DNA of 64,000 bases from Staphylotrichum longicolle (taxonomy: Eukaryota; Ascomycota; Sordariomycetes; Sordariales; Chaetomiaceae), in NCBI GenBank assembly GCA_019096155.1, contig JAHCVI010000001.1, forward strand, positions 9,982,001 to 10,046,000, given 5' to 3'. Position 1 is the stretch's first letter. The number at the start of each line of letters is the position of its first letter. Of this stretch, positions 20,423 through 33,152 are shown one piece after another. Both the position numbers and the translations under genes were made by a program. The notes below the pieces were generated by a model. That model was not told the DNA's origin. It saw only the letters and a list, made by a program, of their open reading frames with translations, and did no database searches.

Positions 20423-23400
20423 ATGGGCTCCCGATCGCGCGACGTGCCCGACGACGAGCTCTTTATGAGCCGCCCGCGGCCCGCCGAGGACTGCGACAGC
20501 CCGACGGTCGAGCCGCTGAGGATATTCAAACCCCAGAGCCCGCCCGGCGATAAGAACTCGAACAGGCCCAGATACCCCGCGCCGCCGTCCTCGTCCTCAC
20601 CCGCGGGTTCTACTTCATCCCCGGCCTCGAAGCCGGCCATTGCTTCTCTCCCGCCGCTGCCGTCCTTCCCGTTCGGCGCATCAAGCTCGGCAGCGCCTCT
20701 GCCATATCCCGTCGACGAGCCCAAGCCGCAGCCCAAGCCGCAACCCAAGCCGAACCGGCTCCCCTACCCCGACGATGGCCCCAGGACGTCTCCTCCGACG
20801 GGCGGCAGGCTCTACACCCCACCGCCTATCTCCTCGAGCTCACCGGCGCAAAAGGACTCCTCCGCTCGGCCACCAGTGAATACGGGAGATAAGAAGACGA
20901 ATCTTGCCGAGAGGCGCGGAACCGCTCCCAAGCCGCTGCAGAGCCCCATCAGCCCTGCCGGCGACGACGACGAGGGCGGTCTCTTTGCCAAACCCCTGAG
21001 GAACCCGGTAGCCGCCTCAGCCGCTCCTGCGCCCAAAATCTCCAATGCGTACCAGCAGAAGCCGTATTACCCTCCACCCGGCGGCGGGAGTAACCAGGCG
21101 CCGATCAATCGCTTTTCTTCCACTGCATCCAACTCGACAACTCGCGCCAGCCGTGGCTCGCCGCCCCCGCCTGAGACGCCCATTGTCGAGCCTGGAGTGA
21201 TTCCCGGGGGAGGGATCGAAGCTCGGTATGCGGCAGCGGGAATCTCGGGCACCGCGACCCTCACCAGCCTCCAGGCCAGCAGTCTCCAGGCCCCCAGCGC
21301 CGCCGCGCAGTCGCGGTTGGCGCAGTACGGCAACCAGCCGCCCGCCGCCCAAGCCCAGCAACAGCCCCAACAACCCCGGCCGTGGACACCGACCGAGGCC
21401 CCGGGCCAGCATCCGTTCGGGCCGCCTACCGTGTACCAGGGCGCCGATGTGGTGTCGACCTCGACACCGCCGCAACCCACGCCCGCTTTCAACCTCCCCC
21501 ACAACCCCAACCCGTCCACACAGGCGCCCGCAGGGTCCAACTTGCAGGTGAGCGTGCTGGAGCAGGACTTCCAACGCATGCAGGCTTCGACGCCTCCGCC
21601 TGCATATACCAGCGTCAATCCCAATGCGGGCTCCCAGTATCCGAGCGAGAAACAGCGCCCGGCGCAGGCGAGCTCGAGTGCCGCAAGCGCCACTCCCGCT
21701 GCGGCGCAAGCTGCTGCCGCCTCCAGTGCCCACCCGGCCGCAGGCCCTGCTACGGTAGCCTCTCCGACACCACAGAAGCAGAATCCGGCTGCCGCTGCTG
21801 CTCCCGCTGCCGCTGCTGCCATCCCGGCACACAATGCTGGTCATCCCGCCTTCGCCAACGAGACGAAACCGGCGGCCACACTGAGCCCCCAGTCAACATT
21901 GACTCACACCCCCTCGCTCCTGGCCGCCGCCCAGTCGCCGCCTCCACTGCCCGAAGGCTGGATCGCCCATCTCGACCAGAACTCGGGTCAGTACTACTAC
22001 ATCCACCTGGCGACACAGGCTACGCAGTGGGAGTTCCCCAAGGGGCCCACCCCCCTGAACCACGATCCCGCCCCTTTGTCGCCGACGACATCGACCTATG
22101 GCAACCCGCTTGCGTCCCCACTGCTGGGTGGCGGAAAGGCAGGCATGGCCTCGCCCATGTTCCATCCCCAAGCTCACCCGGGCTATGCCGAGAGCATCAT
22201 GAGCGTGACGGCATCCGTGGCGCCCTCGACGGCTGGCTTTACCGGTCCCCCGCCAGCGCGGGCGTCGATGTGTACAAGGTCATGCCCACCAACGGCGTCT
22301 ACTTTGGGCCTTATCTGCGCTACGTCAACATGGACATGGAGAAGGGCATCTGGCTGGGCAGCATCATGTTGGTGACGGATGCGCCACAGCCCCCCACCAT
22401 CCCCTGCACCTGAGCGTCGACCTGTCTCCCAACCCCCGTCAGCTCATCCCGCAGAACATACACACGCACCAGAGATGGACTTTTTACAAGTACGACGTGG
22501 ACCTGCAGATGTCGGACCACGGCACGGAGCGGTGGACGTATGCCGTGACTTCGCACCTCGGGTACGCGCTACGAGTTTGTCGTGGCAGGCCGCTACGAGA
22601 CGGGCTGGCGCATGATTGCGCACTCGGGCAACGACTTTGCGCCGTCGACAAACCAGAACGAGCGGGCCAAGCTCGGCGGCGTGGGTTTGTGGAAGGACAT
22701 CCTGCAGAAGAACGTCGAATGCGGCGGCTTTCACGTCCAACTGGGGCTCGGCGCCCAGATCTACGGCGACCGGCTTTGGAAGGAGGTGCCGCTGCTGAAG
22801 CAGTGGCTGTCCATGCAGGGGCGAGAGAACCGGAAGAATGCCCCGTGGACGGCGAGGCACCAGGAAGAAGTGTCGCACGCCTACTTCCACTACTACACGA
22901 GCCACTTTGACCAGCCGTTTATGCGCGAGGCCTTTGCCCAGATCCCGCATGTTCTGCAGATTGATGACCATGACATGTGAGTTTCATTATTCTTTGCTGT
23001 TTTCTTGAAGAGAGTGTGCCCTGTGCTGACCGACCTTGCAGCTTTGATGGCTTTGGCTCGTACCCCGACTACATGCAGTCCTCGGCCGTCTTCAAGGGCA
23101 TCGGTCGGATCGCCATCGACATGTACCTGCTCTTCCAGCACCACACAACGGTTGAGATCCTACGCAATGTCAGCTCCGACATGGATCTGTTCACCATCAC
23201 GGGGTCCGGCTGGCACTTTGTCAAGTTCCTTGGTCCCGCAGTTGTGGTGATTGGGCCGGACTGCCGGTCGGAGCGCACGCTGACTCGGGTCATGGCCGGG
23301 CCGACGTACCAGGGCCTCTTCCCCCAAGGTGCGACGCTGCCGCCGAGCGTGCAGCACTGCATCTGGATGATCTCGGTGCCCGTCGTGTACCCGCGCCTGG

Positions 23401-24331
23401 AGACGGTCGAGACGCTGGCCAACACGTTCGCCACGGGCAAGAAGGCGGTCAACACGACGTACAACATCCTCGGCAAGGTGACCAGCTCGGTGGCCGGTGT
23501 CGTCGGCGGCAAGGAGGTGGTGCAGCAGGGGTTCACACACGTCAAGAAGGCCGTCGGCAAGTCCGGGCTGATGGGCAACGTGCTGAACCAGTTTGGCGAG
23601 TTCGACATTGCTGAGGAGCTCAAAGACCTCTGGACGCACGACTCCAAGGACCTCGAGCGGACGTACCTCATCCGCACGCTGCAGGGCATTGCTCAACAAA
23701 AAGGCATCCGGATGACTTTTCTGTCTGGAGGTAAGCTCCGGTTCCCCCCCTCCCGCTTTCCTTTATTCTTGTCTTCTCGCGCCCAATCAACGTGCTAACC
23801 ACCATCTCCACAGACGTCAACTGCTCCGGCGCGGGCCTCGTGCACGACCCGTCCCACCCGTCGGACCACAAGACCATGTACCAAATCATCGCGTCGCCCG
23901 TGGTCGCGGCGCCCTGCAGCAACTACCTGCTCAAGATGCTGCACAACAACAAGCTCCTCTACGTGCCGCAGAACGGGCACAAGTCGACCAACGAGGCATC
24001 CGACACCAAGGAGGACATGATGGAGATCTTCCACACGGACGCGTCGGGCGGCGCGCGCGAGCACAAGAAGCTCATGGCGCGGCGCAACTACGTCGCCATC
24101 GTGGCGTACGATCCGGACGCCATCAGCAACGGTGGGCAGCCGGGGTCCCAGCCAGGAATGCAGCAGCAGCAGCAGCAGCCGGGGTATGCGGCGAGCGTGG
24201 CGTCGGGCCAGTCGGGCGGGCTGAGCAAACTGAGTCTGGCGGTCGACTTTGTGGTGCAGGGGGATGGCATGTTCCAGGCGACGACCAAGTACGGGCCGGT
24301 GATTGTGCCGCATTTGGAGTTTGGGCATTGA
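20423..24331 (+). CDS. WW domain plus PhoD-like metallophosphatase protein, three frame breaks
   Basis: Large fungal protein (about 1,250 residues). The first 500 residues are disordered, Pro/Ala/Gln/Ser-rich, starting MGSRSRDVPDDELFMSR at a good Kozak site (cgaccATGG). A WW domain follows at about residues 508-545: LPEGWIAHLDQNSGQYYYIH to TQWEFPKGP, with both Trp present. The rest is a PhoD-like (PhoD_2) domain: VMPTNGVYFGPYLRYVNMDM, WKDILQKN, the metal-site motif DDHDIFDGFGSYPDYMQ, then ITGSGWHFVKFLG and LSGDVNCSGAGLVHDP. Introns are 22977-23041 and 23731-23813. Conserved sequence changes frame near 22,250, 22,400 and 22,565 without any nonsense elsewhere. A polyglutamine tract lies at 24,161-24,179. 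The family is assumed to be phosphodiesterase or phosphatase-like; the substrate is unknown. The gene is convergent with the phosphomannomutase gene. Confidence 0.85.
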
Positions 24332-24765
24332 TCGTGAGTCTTGTGTGGCCTGTGTCTGTGGTTGTGTCTGAGGTGCTGTGGGTGGTGGGGAGCAGGGGAG
24401 AGAGGGACGAGAGAGAGGGGATGAGACGGGGGATGAATGATTATTTCGAGTCTTATTTACGGCCTTTGTGTGAGGGGTGCCCTTTTTTTTTGTTTGGCTC
24501 CGCTGTTTTTTTCTTTCTTCTTCTCTGGTAGATAGGGGTTGTTTTTTGGTTTCATAGCCTTGGATAGCGGGTGTTGAATGATGCATGCTTCTCTAGGACT
24601 TTAAGACTCTGTTTCTCTGTGACCAACCATTTCTGGGTGGCTTTTTTGCGTCAACTATTCGCCATGCGGATATCTCTCTTCAACTACTTTAGGTATTATC
24701 ATTCAACCTTGAACATGAAAACAACAGCAAGTTTTTCCCCAGCGTTCCACGCTTTTCCTCGTCTC
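24332..24765. other. Convergent 3' region between the PhoD-like and PMM genes
   Basis: 434 bp of G/T-rich then AT-richer sequence with T runs near 24,483-24,520. It should contain both polyadenylation regions. Nothing else is visible. Confidence 0.5.
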
Positions 24766-25781
24766 TCACAGATCAAACAGCTGCTTGAGCTCGGCGATGG
24801 TGTCCTGCGGGCCCGTGACCGAGTGCCCGATGGTCCGGCTGTCGGTGTAGATCTCGTAGTCGTTGCCGCCCTCGAACGTCTTGTCGCCGAAGAAGTGGAT
24901 CGTCGTGTAGTGCACGCCGCCGGGCCGCTTGGCCTCGTTCTCGAGGTGCTGCAGGCAGTACGTCTTGTCCCAGCCGGTGGGGAAGACGTCGAACGAGATT
25001 TGCCCGCCGATCGAGAAGCTGTTTTTTGTTTTCGGTGGCCAAGAGGTTAGTTTCAACGTGGAGGAGGACAAGGTGGTGGTGGTGGTGGTGGTGGTGGTGG
25101 GGAGAAGAAGGTAAGATGTAAGAGAGGTGGGGGGGAAACACGTACGTCAGCCCCAGATGCCCAAACCGCTCCCTCAGCTTCTCGACAAACAGCTTGCGCA
25201 CGCCGTGCTCCTTGTCGTATTTTTCGTACTCGTTGCGCTCGGCGACGCTCGCGTTGCGGCCGATGGGCGAGATGTTGACCATGCCGTTGCGGAACTCGAT
25301 GAAGGTGCCGCGCTTGATGGGGATGTCGAGGTCGGCGATGTAGTGCAGCACGAAGCGCACCAGCTCCTTGTACTGCTCCTCGCCAATGTACTTGATGAAG
25401 CTGTTGGAGGCCAGCTGCTCGCCCAGGCGGTACGCCGTCAGGCCGTTCTCGGCGAAGCAAAAGTCGAAGAGGCTCGTGACGTTGATGGACGGCGTGCCGA
25501 GTTGCTCCTGCTGCTTGACGAGGTCGGAGCCGCCGACGAAGCCGATGGCGACTTTTTGGCGGAGGCGCGCGAGGAGGTTGAGCATCTCGGGCGAGGCGCT
25601 CTGTCAAAGGATACTCTCTCGTTAGCATTGGGTCGGTCGGTCGGTCGGCATGTTCGAACTCGAACGAGGAGGGAAGGGGGGATGGATGTACCAGGCGCGC
25701 AGGGGTGAGGGTGCCGTCGACATCGAACAGGCAGATGGTGTTCTTGATCTCGCGCTCGGCGAGGGGCGGGTACGAGGCCAT
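24766..25781 (-). CDS. sec53: Phosphomannomutase (SEC53/PMM)
   Basis: Converts mannose-6-phosphate to mannose-1-phosphate for GDP-mannose, N-glycans, O-mannosylation and GPI anchors; cytosolic HAD-superfamily enzyme. Three exons (25692-25781, 25146-25600, 24766-25018) give 265 residues, about the usual length for eukaryotic PMM. The nucleophile motif FDVDGTLT is at residues 19-26. [50 protein letters not shown] and [20 protein letters not shown] are all conserved. Introns of 91 and 127 bp carry simple repeats, (GGTC)n at 25631-25648 and (GGT)n at 25072-25100. The start [20 protein letters not shown] is the only suitable methionine. The gene is intact and likely essential. Confidence 0.97.
25072..25100. 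repeat. (GGT)n microsatellite in PMM intron 2
   Basis: Nearly ten GGT units inside the intron 25019-25145 of the phosphomannomutase gene. Such a tract is likely length-variable between strains. Confidence 0.9.
25631..25648. repeat. (GGTC)n microsatellite in PMM intron 1
   Basis: About 4.5 copies of GGTC inside the intron 25601-25691 of the phosphomannomutase gene. Confidence 0.85.
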
Positions 25782-26406
25782 GGTCGCTGAAAGGATTCGA
25801 GGTGTTGTTCGTGTGCACTTGCGAGTTGAGCTGGTCGGGCAGATGTATCAAAAGTCAAAGTTTCGGTGAGCAACCTCCTCTTCGGCAGAAGCCCCTTGTT
25901 GCCTGCCCCACGTTGTCGTCTGGGGAAGCTGAGAGGGCAGTTGGGCTTGCCCCTCTTGACCCCTCCTTCAATCGCAAGGCCCACATGCATCCTTACTGTA
26001 CATGGCGGTCAAGCGGGGAACTCCTCAGGGGCTCAGGGGCATTCCCAGGCCCACTCACTGTCAGATGAATTCGGGAATACGGTGTAAACAGAAAATGGCA
26101 AAGCCATCCTCACGCATTGTCCCGACAACATGGATAGCGTATTATAGAGGCAAAAGCCCTAGAAGTCATTGTATTTAATAAACAAACAAGGCTTGATGGC
26201 TCGTTCACCTGGATCCCTCTCATCAAATCACTAAAACCGCCTCTTGACTTTCAAACCGGGGAATCATCCCAAGTAACCCCTGGTCGTCCCATTCCTTGCC
26301 GACTCCTAGGACGTCTTGTTGATGGGGGCATTGATCATCAATGCTGGAATATGAAGCACGGCACCGTGAAACATGAACATACATTTCGACTATGGCTCAA
26401 AACCTA
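25782..26406. other. Intergenic between PMM and the Na/Ca exchanger
   Basis: 625 bp holding the promoter of the phosphomannomutase gene and the 3' flank of the exchanger gene, both on the minus strand. No other feature is visible. Confidence 0.5.
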
Positions 26407-29338
26407 TCATGACGTATCCGCCCACGTCCCCGTCAGCTCCACCACCAAATTCACCACCGTCCCAACCGTCCAGATCCCAATCAACCCCCACCCGATGCGC
26501 CGGCTCATGACCCACTGATTCCCCGGCACGACAATCAGCAGCACAATCAGCGTCAACAACACCGTGACCGCCGAGATCATCAGCGTGCCCCCGACCTGGA
26601 TCCGGTACGGCTTATACTTGGGCGCCGCGCCGGGGTGCTTCCGCTGCTTCTTCTCCGCCGACCGCATGCCCATCCACGCGCCGCCGATGCCCACGCCCAA
26701 TAGGATATTCAGCATCGGCCCGCCGAAACACGCGGCGAGCGCCATGACGGGGTACCCGAGCCTGGCCACCGTCACGTCCGCGACCAGGTCCCCGAGCGAG
26801 TTGCCCACCGCAAATACCGTCAGCCCCAGGATCGCTTCCGAGATGTCCAAAATCACCCCAAACGCCTTGAGCACGCCCACCACCTCGCCCGCGATGGTGG
26901 AGATCCACGCGACGCTGATGACGAAGCCCAGGAAGCACAGCAGAAAATGGTACCGCGGCTTCTTGACGGCGGTGGTGGTCAGGAGCAGGGCGGCGAGCAG
27001 GCAGAGGGAGGCGAGGAGGGCGTAGAGAATCATCTTGACGAGCGTCTTGCGCGGGTGGGCCATGTCGTCGGCCGTGTTGGCCCAGAGTATCAAGACGACG
27101 AAGAGAGGACCCGTGAAGAGTTGGATCGCAACAAGCCAGCGGTTCCAACCGGCGGCGGGCGGGGTGGTGGTGGTGGTGGTGGCGATGGTGTGCTCCGAGT
27201 CCGGAGCGGCGGGTTTGGGCAGTGAGGGTCCAGGGATGGAGATGGGGGGTGGTTGTTGCTGCTGCTGACCGAGGGGCTGCAAGTGCGGCGTGCCAAGGGA
27301 CAGCAAGGACGGCGACTGGCTGATGGGAGATCGGGAGGCATTCGACCGTGCGCGGCGCCGTCGGTATGCCTGCCACTCCGTCTCAGGCTGGATCTCGCCG
27401 CTGGGTTCGATCGAGACTGCAGTGGCCGTATTGCCTGGCTGACCGGCCTGGGGAGGATCGGCAAGGTCATCCTCTGACTCGTCGTCCTCGTGCTCGTTCT
27501 CGACCACCGGCAACGTGGCGACGAGCAGGAAGATGCTTGGTACAGAGATCAGACTAACCACTTTATCCCATAGTGATTTCTCCTTCCATGCCTGGAGCGT
27601 CGGAAAGAAGGTACCAAGAAGAACGTGGGGCGCTGGGAGCAGCTGGTAGGGGCCCCATTTGACCGGCCTTGGCTGCTCTTCTGGCTCATCGAAGCCCGGG
27701 AACGAGTGGTGTCTCGACTCTGAAGGGCCTGGGAACGAGAATGGTTCTTGGAGAGGCGTAAGCACAGCAGGCGATTCCGACAAGCCTGGGAAGGGCGAGA
27801 TGGAGGGGGAAGAGTGTCCACTGGAGCGTCGACTGAGGGTGGGAATTTGAAGACGCAAGAAACGGTGATCCTCCTGATTCGATGCGTGCGAGTCGGGAGT
27901 CACATGGTCAGGTGTAGGAACGGAGCCAAGCGGCGGGGCCAGTCTTCCGTCGATGGTCCGGGCCGCCGAGCTTGTCCGCGTTTGGGATATCAGAGCGGGA
28001 TCGAATTGGGGAATGCCAGCGTTCTCCAGGTTCAAGGGTTGGTTTCCATACGACAGGGCGCGTTCTCTTTGGCCCGGGGGGACGTGGGCAGGCATCGTCT
28101 GGGTACGCGGACGACCGCGAACATCCTCGAAACCGGCGGTGGCGGGCTGGTGAGTCGAGTTCGACCTCGAATGGAGCGGGCCTAAGTGCATGTTTCTTTC
28201 CTTCTGCAACGAGGACAGCACCGATCTGAACTCGAGCGCGCCCACCAGGCTGGGCCTGATTGGGGTGATGGTCGTGTTGCTCCGTCCCCAGCGTGGCCGG
28301 TTGACGCGCATGCTGCTGGCCATTTCGGCGGCAACGTGTATTTCCCGGTCCTCGTCGTCATCCTCAGTGGGCGGCACACCGTCTACCTCAATCCTCGGGC
28401 CCCTTTCCAGAATGCTGATGTCGGCAGGTTCTGAGGCATTGTTCAACCGACGCCGACGGGGGCTGCTTCGTCCTCGTCCGGCTCATCCCGGTAAGGTTCC
28501 AACTCTTCGGTGCCACGACCCGATGCACATAGAAGTGGGCACGAGATGCGGCATCCCTCGCGCGCTGCTTTCTCCTCCGCGTTGTGAACCAGTGCCACCC
28601 GACGACGACGGCGACGTAGAAGACATAGAAGCCGATCATGGTGAAGCACTCCCAGAGGTGCAGCTCTCCGTCGGCCAGGAAGACCATGGTGAAGCTGATG
28701 GCGGCTATGAAGAAGACGATGTCCCTCACAAAGGTGCGCTTGCTGACTTTGAACTCGCGGACCAAGGCCATGGAGCCGGCAACCACGGCAGTGATGAAGC
28801 CGGCCGCGCCGATCAGCTCACCGACGGCCATGCTCCCGCTATTGGAGCCCATGGCGGCGAAGGTACTGAATACGTCGGGGGAGCCATTGCCAAAGGCGAG
28901 GAAGGTAACGCCCGCGAGGCTCTCGCTCAGGCCCAAGACGCTGGCGATGGTGCTGAGGTTGACGCTGAAGAAGTCGCTGGCGGCGATGCCAATGGTGGTG
29001 AAGAGCAGGCCCAGCCAGAGGGCGAGGATGGCGAAGGCGACGAACCTCGCTCTGCCCAGGGCGCAGTAGTAGAAGGAGAGGTAGTGGATCAGGCCAGCCT
29101 CGTCGTCCTCGCAGTTGGCCAGCACAAAGGCGCATTGGTCAGCGGCATGGTGCACGTTTCGGCAGTCGGCGTCCGTGTCTTGCAAGGCTCTCGGGCTGAG
29201 GTAACGACGGCCCCCGATGGCTGGCGTCGACTGGAGCAGCGCGAAGGCGGCGATCAAGGCAACGAGCAGGGCGCCTGCAACGACCGGCCGGGCGCTGAAT
29301 CGGCGCCTCTGCCTGAGCGTGGCGCGAGAGGTGGGCAT
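26407..29338 (-). CDS. Na+/Ca2+ exchanger family protein (NCLX/Ecm27-like), frame-disrupted
   Basis: CaCA-superfamily cation/Ca2+ exchanger of roughly 970 residues on an internal membrane. The start I favour is 29338 (MPTSRATLRQRRRFSARPVV), followed by a hydrophobic anchor; an in-frame methionine at 29497 is less likely. The first half has the alpha-1 repeat GLSESLAGVTFLAFGNGSPD. The second half has the alpha-2 repeat ISEAILGLTVFAVGNSLGDL and FGGPMLNILLGVGIGG. Between them lies a cytosolic loop of over 300 residues, rich in Ser/Pro/Arg and probably phosphorylated, with a poly-Thr run coded by ACC repeats (about 27,167-27,185). The N-terminal half and the loop are in different frames: after FYVHRVVAP the sequence EELEPYRDEPDEDEAAP continues in another frame, then RLNNASEPADISILERGP in a third. 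This implies two one-base breaks near 28,505 and 28,470. No introns are needed. Confidence 0.87.
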
Positions 29339-30265
29339 CCTGTCAGCGAAGCATGGCGCACAGGGGTTGGCACGACCAGATGTGGTCAAAAGATGTCCGG
29401 ATGTGCTTAAAGATGCAAAAAATGGCCAAGATAACTCATGGAGAAGGAGTCGCCCATCAATCGCTGTGAAATACTCAAAATGTTGTTGCGGCGACAAGTG
29501 GCAATGAGATCATTCCCATGGCGAGGCAGCTCGGAGCTCTCAGACAGGCACAGGCGGGCCGTGTGCCATTTGCAGTCAACGACCCGCCACGGACGCGTGG
29601 ATGACCGGGATCCAGCGGGGCCTTGGTTGATGTCTTTGGCGGCGCCAATGGGGTGACGACGCTGCCTCGGGATGAAACCTGCTGCGCCAACTTCAAGCCA
29701 AGATCCAAGTTGCCGGACGCTGGGGTCTGGAACTGATAACAGCGTCTTGGCTGCTGGGCGCCATTAATTGAGTGCCAGTTCTCTCAGGAAAAGATAACAG
29801 CCCAGAATGAGCACCAGTAATGGATCAGCACTTGCAGGATTGGCAAGAAAAATGAAAAAGGCGATGCTATATATCCGAGAAGGGTTAAATCGAGATATCC
29901 GACGCTGAAGACTGCCCTGTTGAAAGAGATGTATTGTGTCATGCGAGACCAATTCAACGTGGTCTCCAAAGACCTTCCAGTTGAGGACAAGGCGGGCAAG
30001 CATCTGTGTGGTGCAACGCATCAGACAGAAAGCAGTTTGGGGGGGCAGCAGTTGGGAGTCAGAACTGCGGGGCAGGCACCAATCTTATCAGCACGTGCTG
30101 TCGCTCCTCGACCCCTCCAGCCAATCGCGCAGCGTCCCCAGCTCAACCGCCAAAGTAAACAAACAGTTTGGGGTTTTTGGGTCGCCAAACCCCGAATTCG
30201 ACATCGACGACATCGACAACGCAGGGCGCATACGAGCTGCAGCAACACCGCCGCCCCACGACAGA
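29339..30265. other. Divergent region between the exchanger and condensin genes
   Basis: 927 bp between divergent start codons, so it should contain both promoters. 29,770-29,960 is AT-rich. I see no distinct regulatory motif I would defend and no gene. Confidence 0.5.
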
Positions 30266-33152
30266 ATGCCCCGAGTGTCTCAGGGTCCGCGCAGGAGCGG
30301 GAGCAGAGTTGCTTCCGGCTCTCTTGCGGCATCGCCCTTCAAATCGCCAGTAAAGTGAGTCGCACCGCGTCGCTCGCAGTCGCAGTCGCAGTTGCAGTCG
30401 CAGTCGCAGTGTCGGTTCCCCCGCGGCCTGGCGAACGAGCCGTTGACCTCGCCTTCTGCAGAATTCCCCTCAACGATGATGCGCAGGAAAAGGCGCAGCG
30501 ATCCCATGGCCGCAAGGCCGCCCACGAGGCCCAGATCAACCAGATCAGGGCCGCCGCGACAAGCACCCCGCGCAAGTCGAGCGCCAGCCTCAACGACCTC
30601 CAGAATCCCGGCTCGCCCAGCTCCAACCCGCGCACCCCCCGTCGGAGGAAGAGCGGGAACCACCCCATTGTGCTGGACGACGACGAGCAGCTCATTGTCA
30701 ACGGCAAGGCCGTCACCCCGATGAAGCGGGTGCCCATCTTGGCCAACTTTGAGGAGTGGATGAAGATGGCCACCGACAACAAGATCAATGCCGCCAACTC
30801 GTGGAACTTTGCTCTGATCGACTACTTCCACGACATGTCCCTGCTCAAGGAAGGCGATGGCGTCAACTTCCAAAAGGCCAGCTGCACCCTCGACGGCTGC
30901 GTCAAGATCTACACGAGCCGAGTCGACAGCGTCGCCACCGAGACGGGGAAACTGCTCAGCGGTCTGGCCGACAGTCGCGACAGCAAGAAGAAGGGCCGCG
31001 ACGGCGACGAGGAAGATGACGACGAGGAGGACGAGGTGGATGAGGACGGCAATGTGCGGAAGAAGCCAAAGAAGAAGGTTTGTCATTCACGATCCTCCGC
31101 AGCCCTTTTCAAAATCGGGCATGCTGACCGCCTCGCAGACCCAAAGATCGGCCGAATCGACCCTGGCGCCATCGTTTGCGTCGCTGCAGCTGAAGAAGCT
31201 GGAGCTCGAGTTTGCTGTCGACCCCCTGTTCAAGAAGGCATCTGCAGACTTCGACGAAGGCGGCGCCAAGGGGCTTCTGCTGAACCACCTGATGATCGAC
31301 TCACAAGGGCGCATCGTGTTTGACAGCAGCGATGATGCGGAAGACGCCGCGCAAGCCGCTTCCAAGGCCCGGCGGACTCGTGATGGCGAGGAAGTGGATG
31401 GCGAGGAAGCCGAGGAGGACCTTTCGATGGCCGACCGCGAAATGACCCCAGTCCCGGAGGAACCGGAAGAGGAGGATGATGTCGAAATTGATGTCGGCAG
31501 CCTTGGAGCCATGTTCTTCCCCGATCTGGGCATTCTGGACAGCATGGATGTCTGCCCGTCCCTCAAGACTTTCGATCTCGGCGACCCATCCGGTTCTTTG
31601 GACATCCCTTTTCTGCGAGCACCCGAAGACTGGCGCGACCAGGACAAAGAGAAGACCCCAGGGCCCGGAGGGATTGGCGACAAATCCGGCATGTTTATTG
31701 ATGAGGAAAACCCGCTTGGATTCGACGATGAGGACGGGCTCGGGACCTTCGACTTGGGCGCTGATGTGGACTTTGGCGAAGGCGGCGACGCATGGGCACG
31801 CGAGGCTGCACTTGAACCACAGATGATGCGCGTCTTTGACGCCGGCCTGGGGGATGGCGCTGGCGTAGATGGCGAAGGGGATGGTGTTGACCTGATGGAC
31901 GGCGGAAACGGCGACTTTGCCATCTCCATGACACACGCTCAAAAGGCGGATAGGATGCACGAGGACATCCTCGGCTACTTCGACCAGGCCCTCCAAAAGA
32001 ACTGGACGAGCGCCGAGCACTGGAGGATACGAAAGATCAAGGACGTCAACAAACCCACCGAACCTGCGCGACAGCGCAAGGAGAAGCAGCCGTTCGAGAT
32101 CGACTTCGCCGCCCCCTTAGACCCGGCCGTCGCCGAGACAATCTACACGCAGGCGTCAACAAACTCGGCCATCTCCCTACCCAAGAAAGACTGGAAGTCC
32201 AAGTCGCGCAACCTGCTCCCCGACGACAAGCACTTCAGCTCCAAGCAGCTCCTGACCCTCTTCCTCAAGCCCAAGGCCCGCATGGGCCGCCGGCGCGTAC
32301 TCGGCGGCAGCCGGATCGGCAACCTCGACTCCCAACGGCAAAACGACATCCCCGAAGGCGAGATGGACGAAGCCTTCTGGGCGTCACAAAAAGCGCCCCT
32401 CCAGTCCGCCGACCACGCCTCCTCCCACGACGACGACGCCCTGCCCCAGGGCGATTACGACGCAAACTTCTTCCAAGACGACGGCCTCCCCTTCGCCGGC
32501 GGCCTCGGCGAAGACGACGACGACGACGACATGGACGACGAGTTCGCCGACGCGCGCGAGCACTTCTCGCCCGAGGCCGGCGGGCCCATGACCGACGTCG
32601 GCATGACGGGCGCGTTTGGCGGGCTGACGGTGACCAACCCGGCCGACCTGGCGTTCGGCACCATGCTGGTGACGCAGAACAGGCGCGTGCGGCCCGAGTA
32701 TGTGCAGTACGCGCGCGTGGCCAAGAAGGTGGACGTGCGGCGGCTCAAGGAGGAGATTTGGAAGGGCATGGGCTTGGAACAGCTCGAGGTATGCTTTCCT
32801 CTCTTCTTTATTTATCCATTTCCCCAACTAACCTCAACCCCCTTCCCTACCTACTTAGGAACCCACCCACAACGCAACCCGCCTCCTCACCCCGACCTCC
32901 CCGGAGAAGCCCACCACGAGCAGCAGCACAAACCAGCCCGGAGACGACCCCACTCTCAAGTTCACAGACGTCGTCAACGACCTGCAGCGCGTCTACCCCA
33001 AGCAGGCCATGGACGACATCTCGACCAGCTTTTGCTTCATCTGCCTGCTGCACCTGGCCAACGAGAAGGGGCTGGTGATCGACAAGACGGAGGGGCTGGA
33101 CGAGCTGCTGATTCGGAAGGACTGGAAGGCCGAGATCGCCGAGGGGGAGTAA
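30266..33152 (+). CDS. brn1: Condensin complex kleisin subunit CAP-H (Barren/Brn1/Cnd2)
   Basis: Kleisin that bridges the SMC2-SMC4 heads and recruits the HEAT subunits of condensin for mitotic chromosome compaction. Four exons (30266-30354, 30462-31077, 31139-32788, 32859-33152) give 882 residues. The N-terminal kleisin region has RVPILANFEEWMKMATDNKI and SCTLDGCVKIYTSRVDSVAT. The middle is acidic with DVGSLGAMFFPDLG. EHWRIRKIKD and a KPFEIDF-like block (QPFEIDFAAPLD) follow. The C-terminal winged-helix part contains AMDDISTSFCFICLLHLANE. The start MPRVSQGPRRSGSR is a short basic exon, and intron 1 (107 bp) contains a CGCAGT hexamer array. Poly-Asp tracts occur near 32,515 and 32,530. The gene reads cleanly. 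Confidence 0.96.
30375..30410. repeat. Hexamer repeat (YGCAGT)x6 in condensin intron 1
   Basis: Six hexamers: CGCAGT three times, TGCAGT once, CGCAGT twice, lying in the intron 30355-30461 of the condensin gene. Confidence 0.9.
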
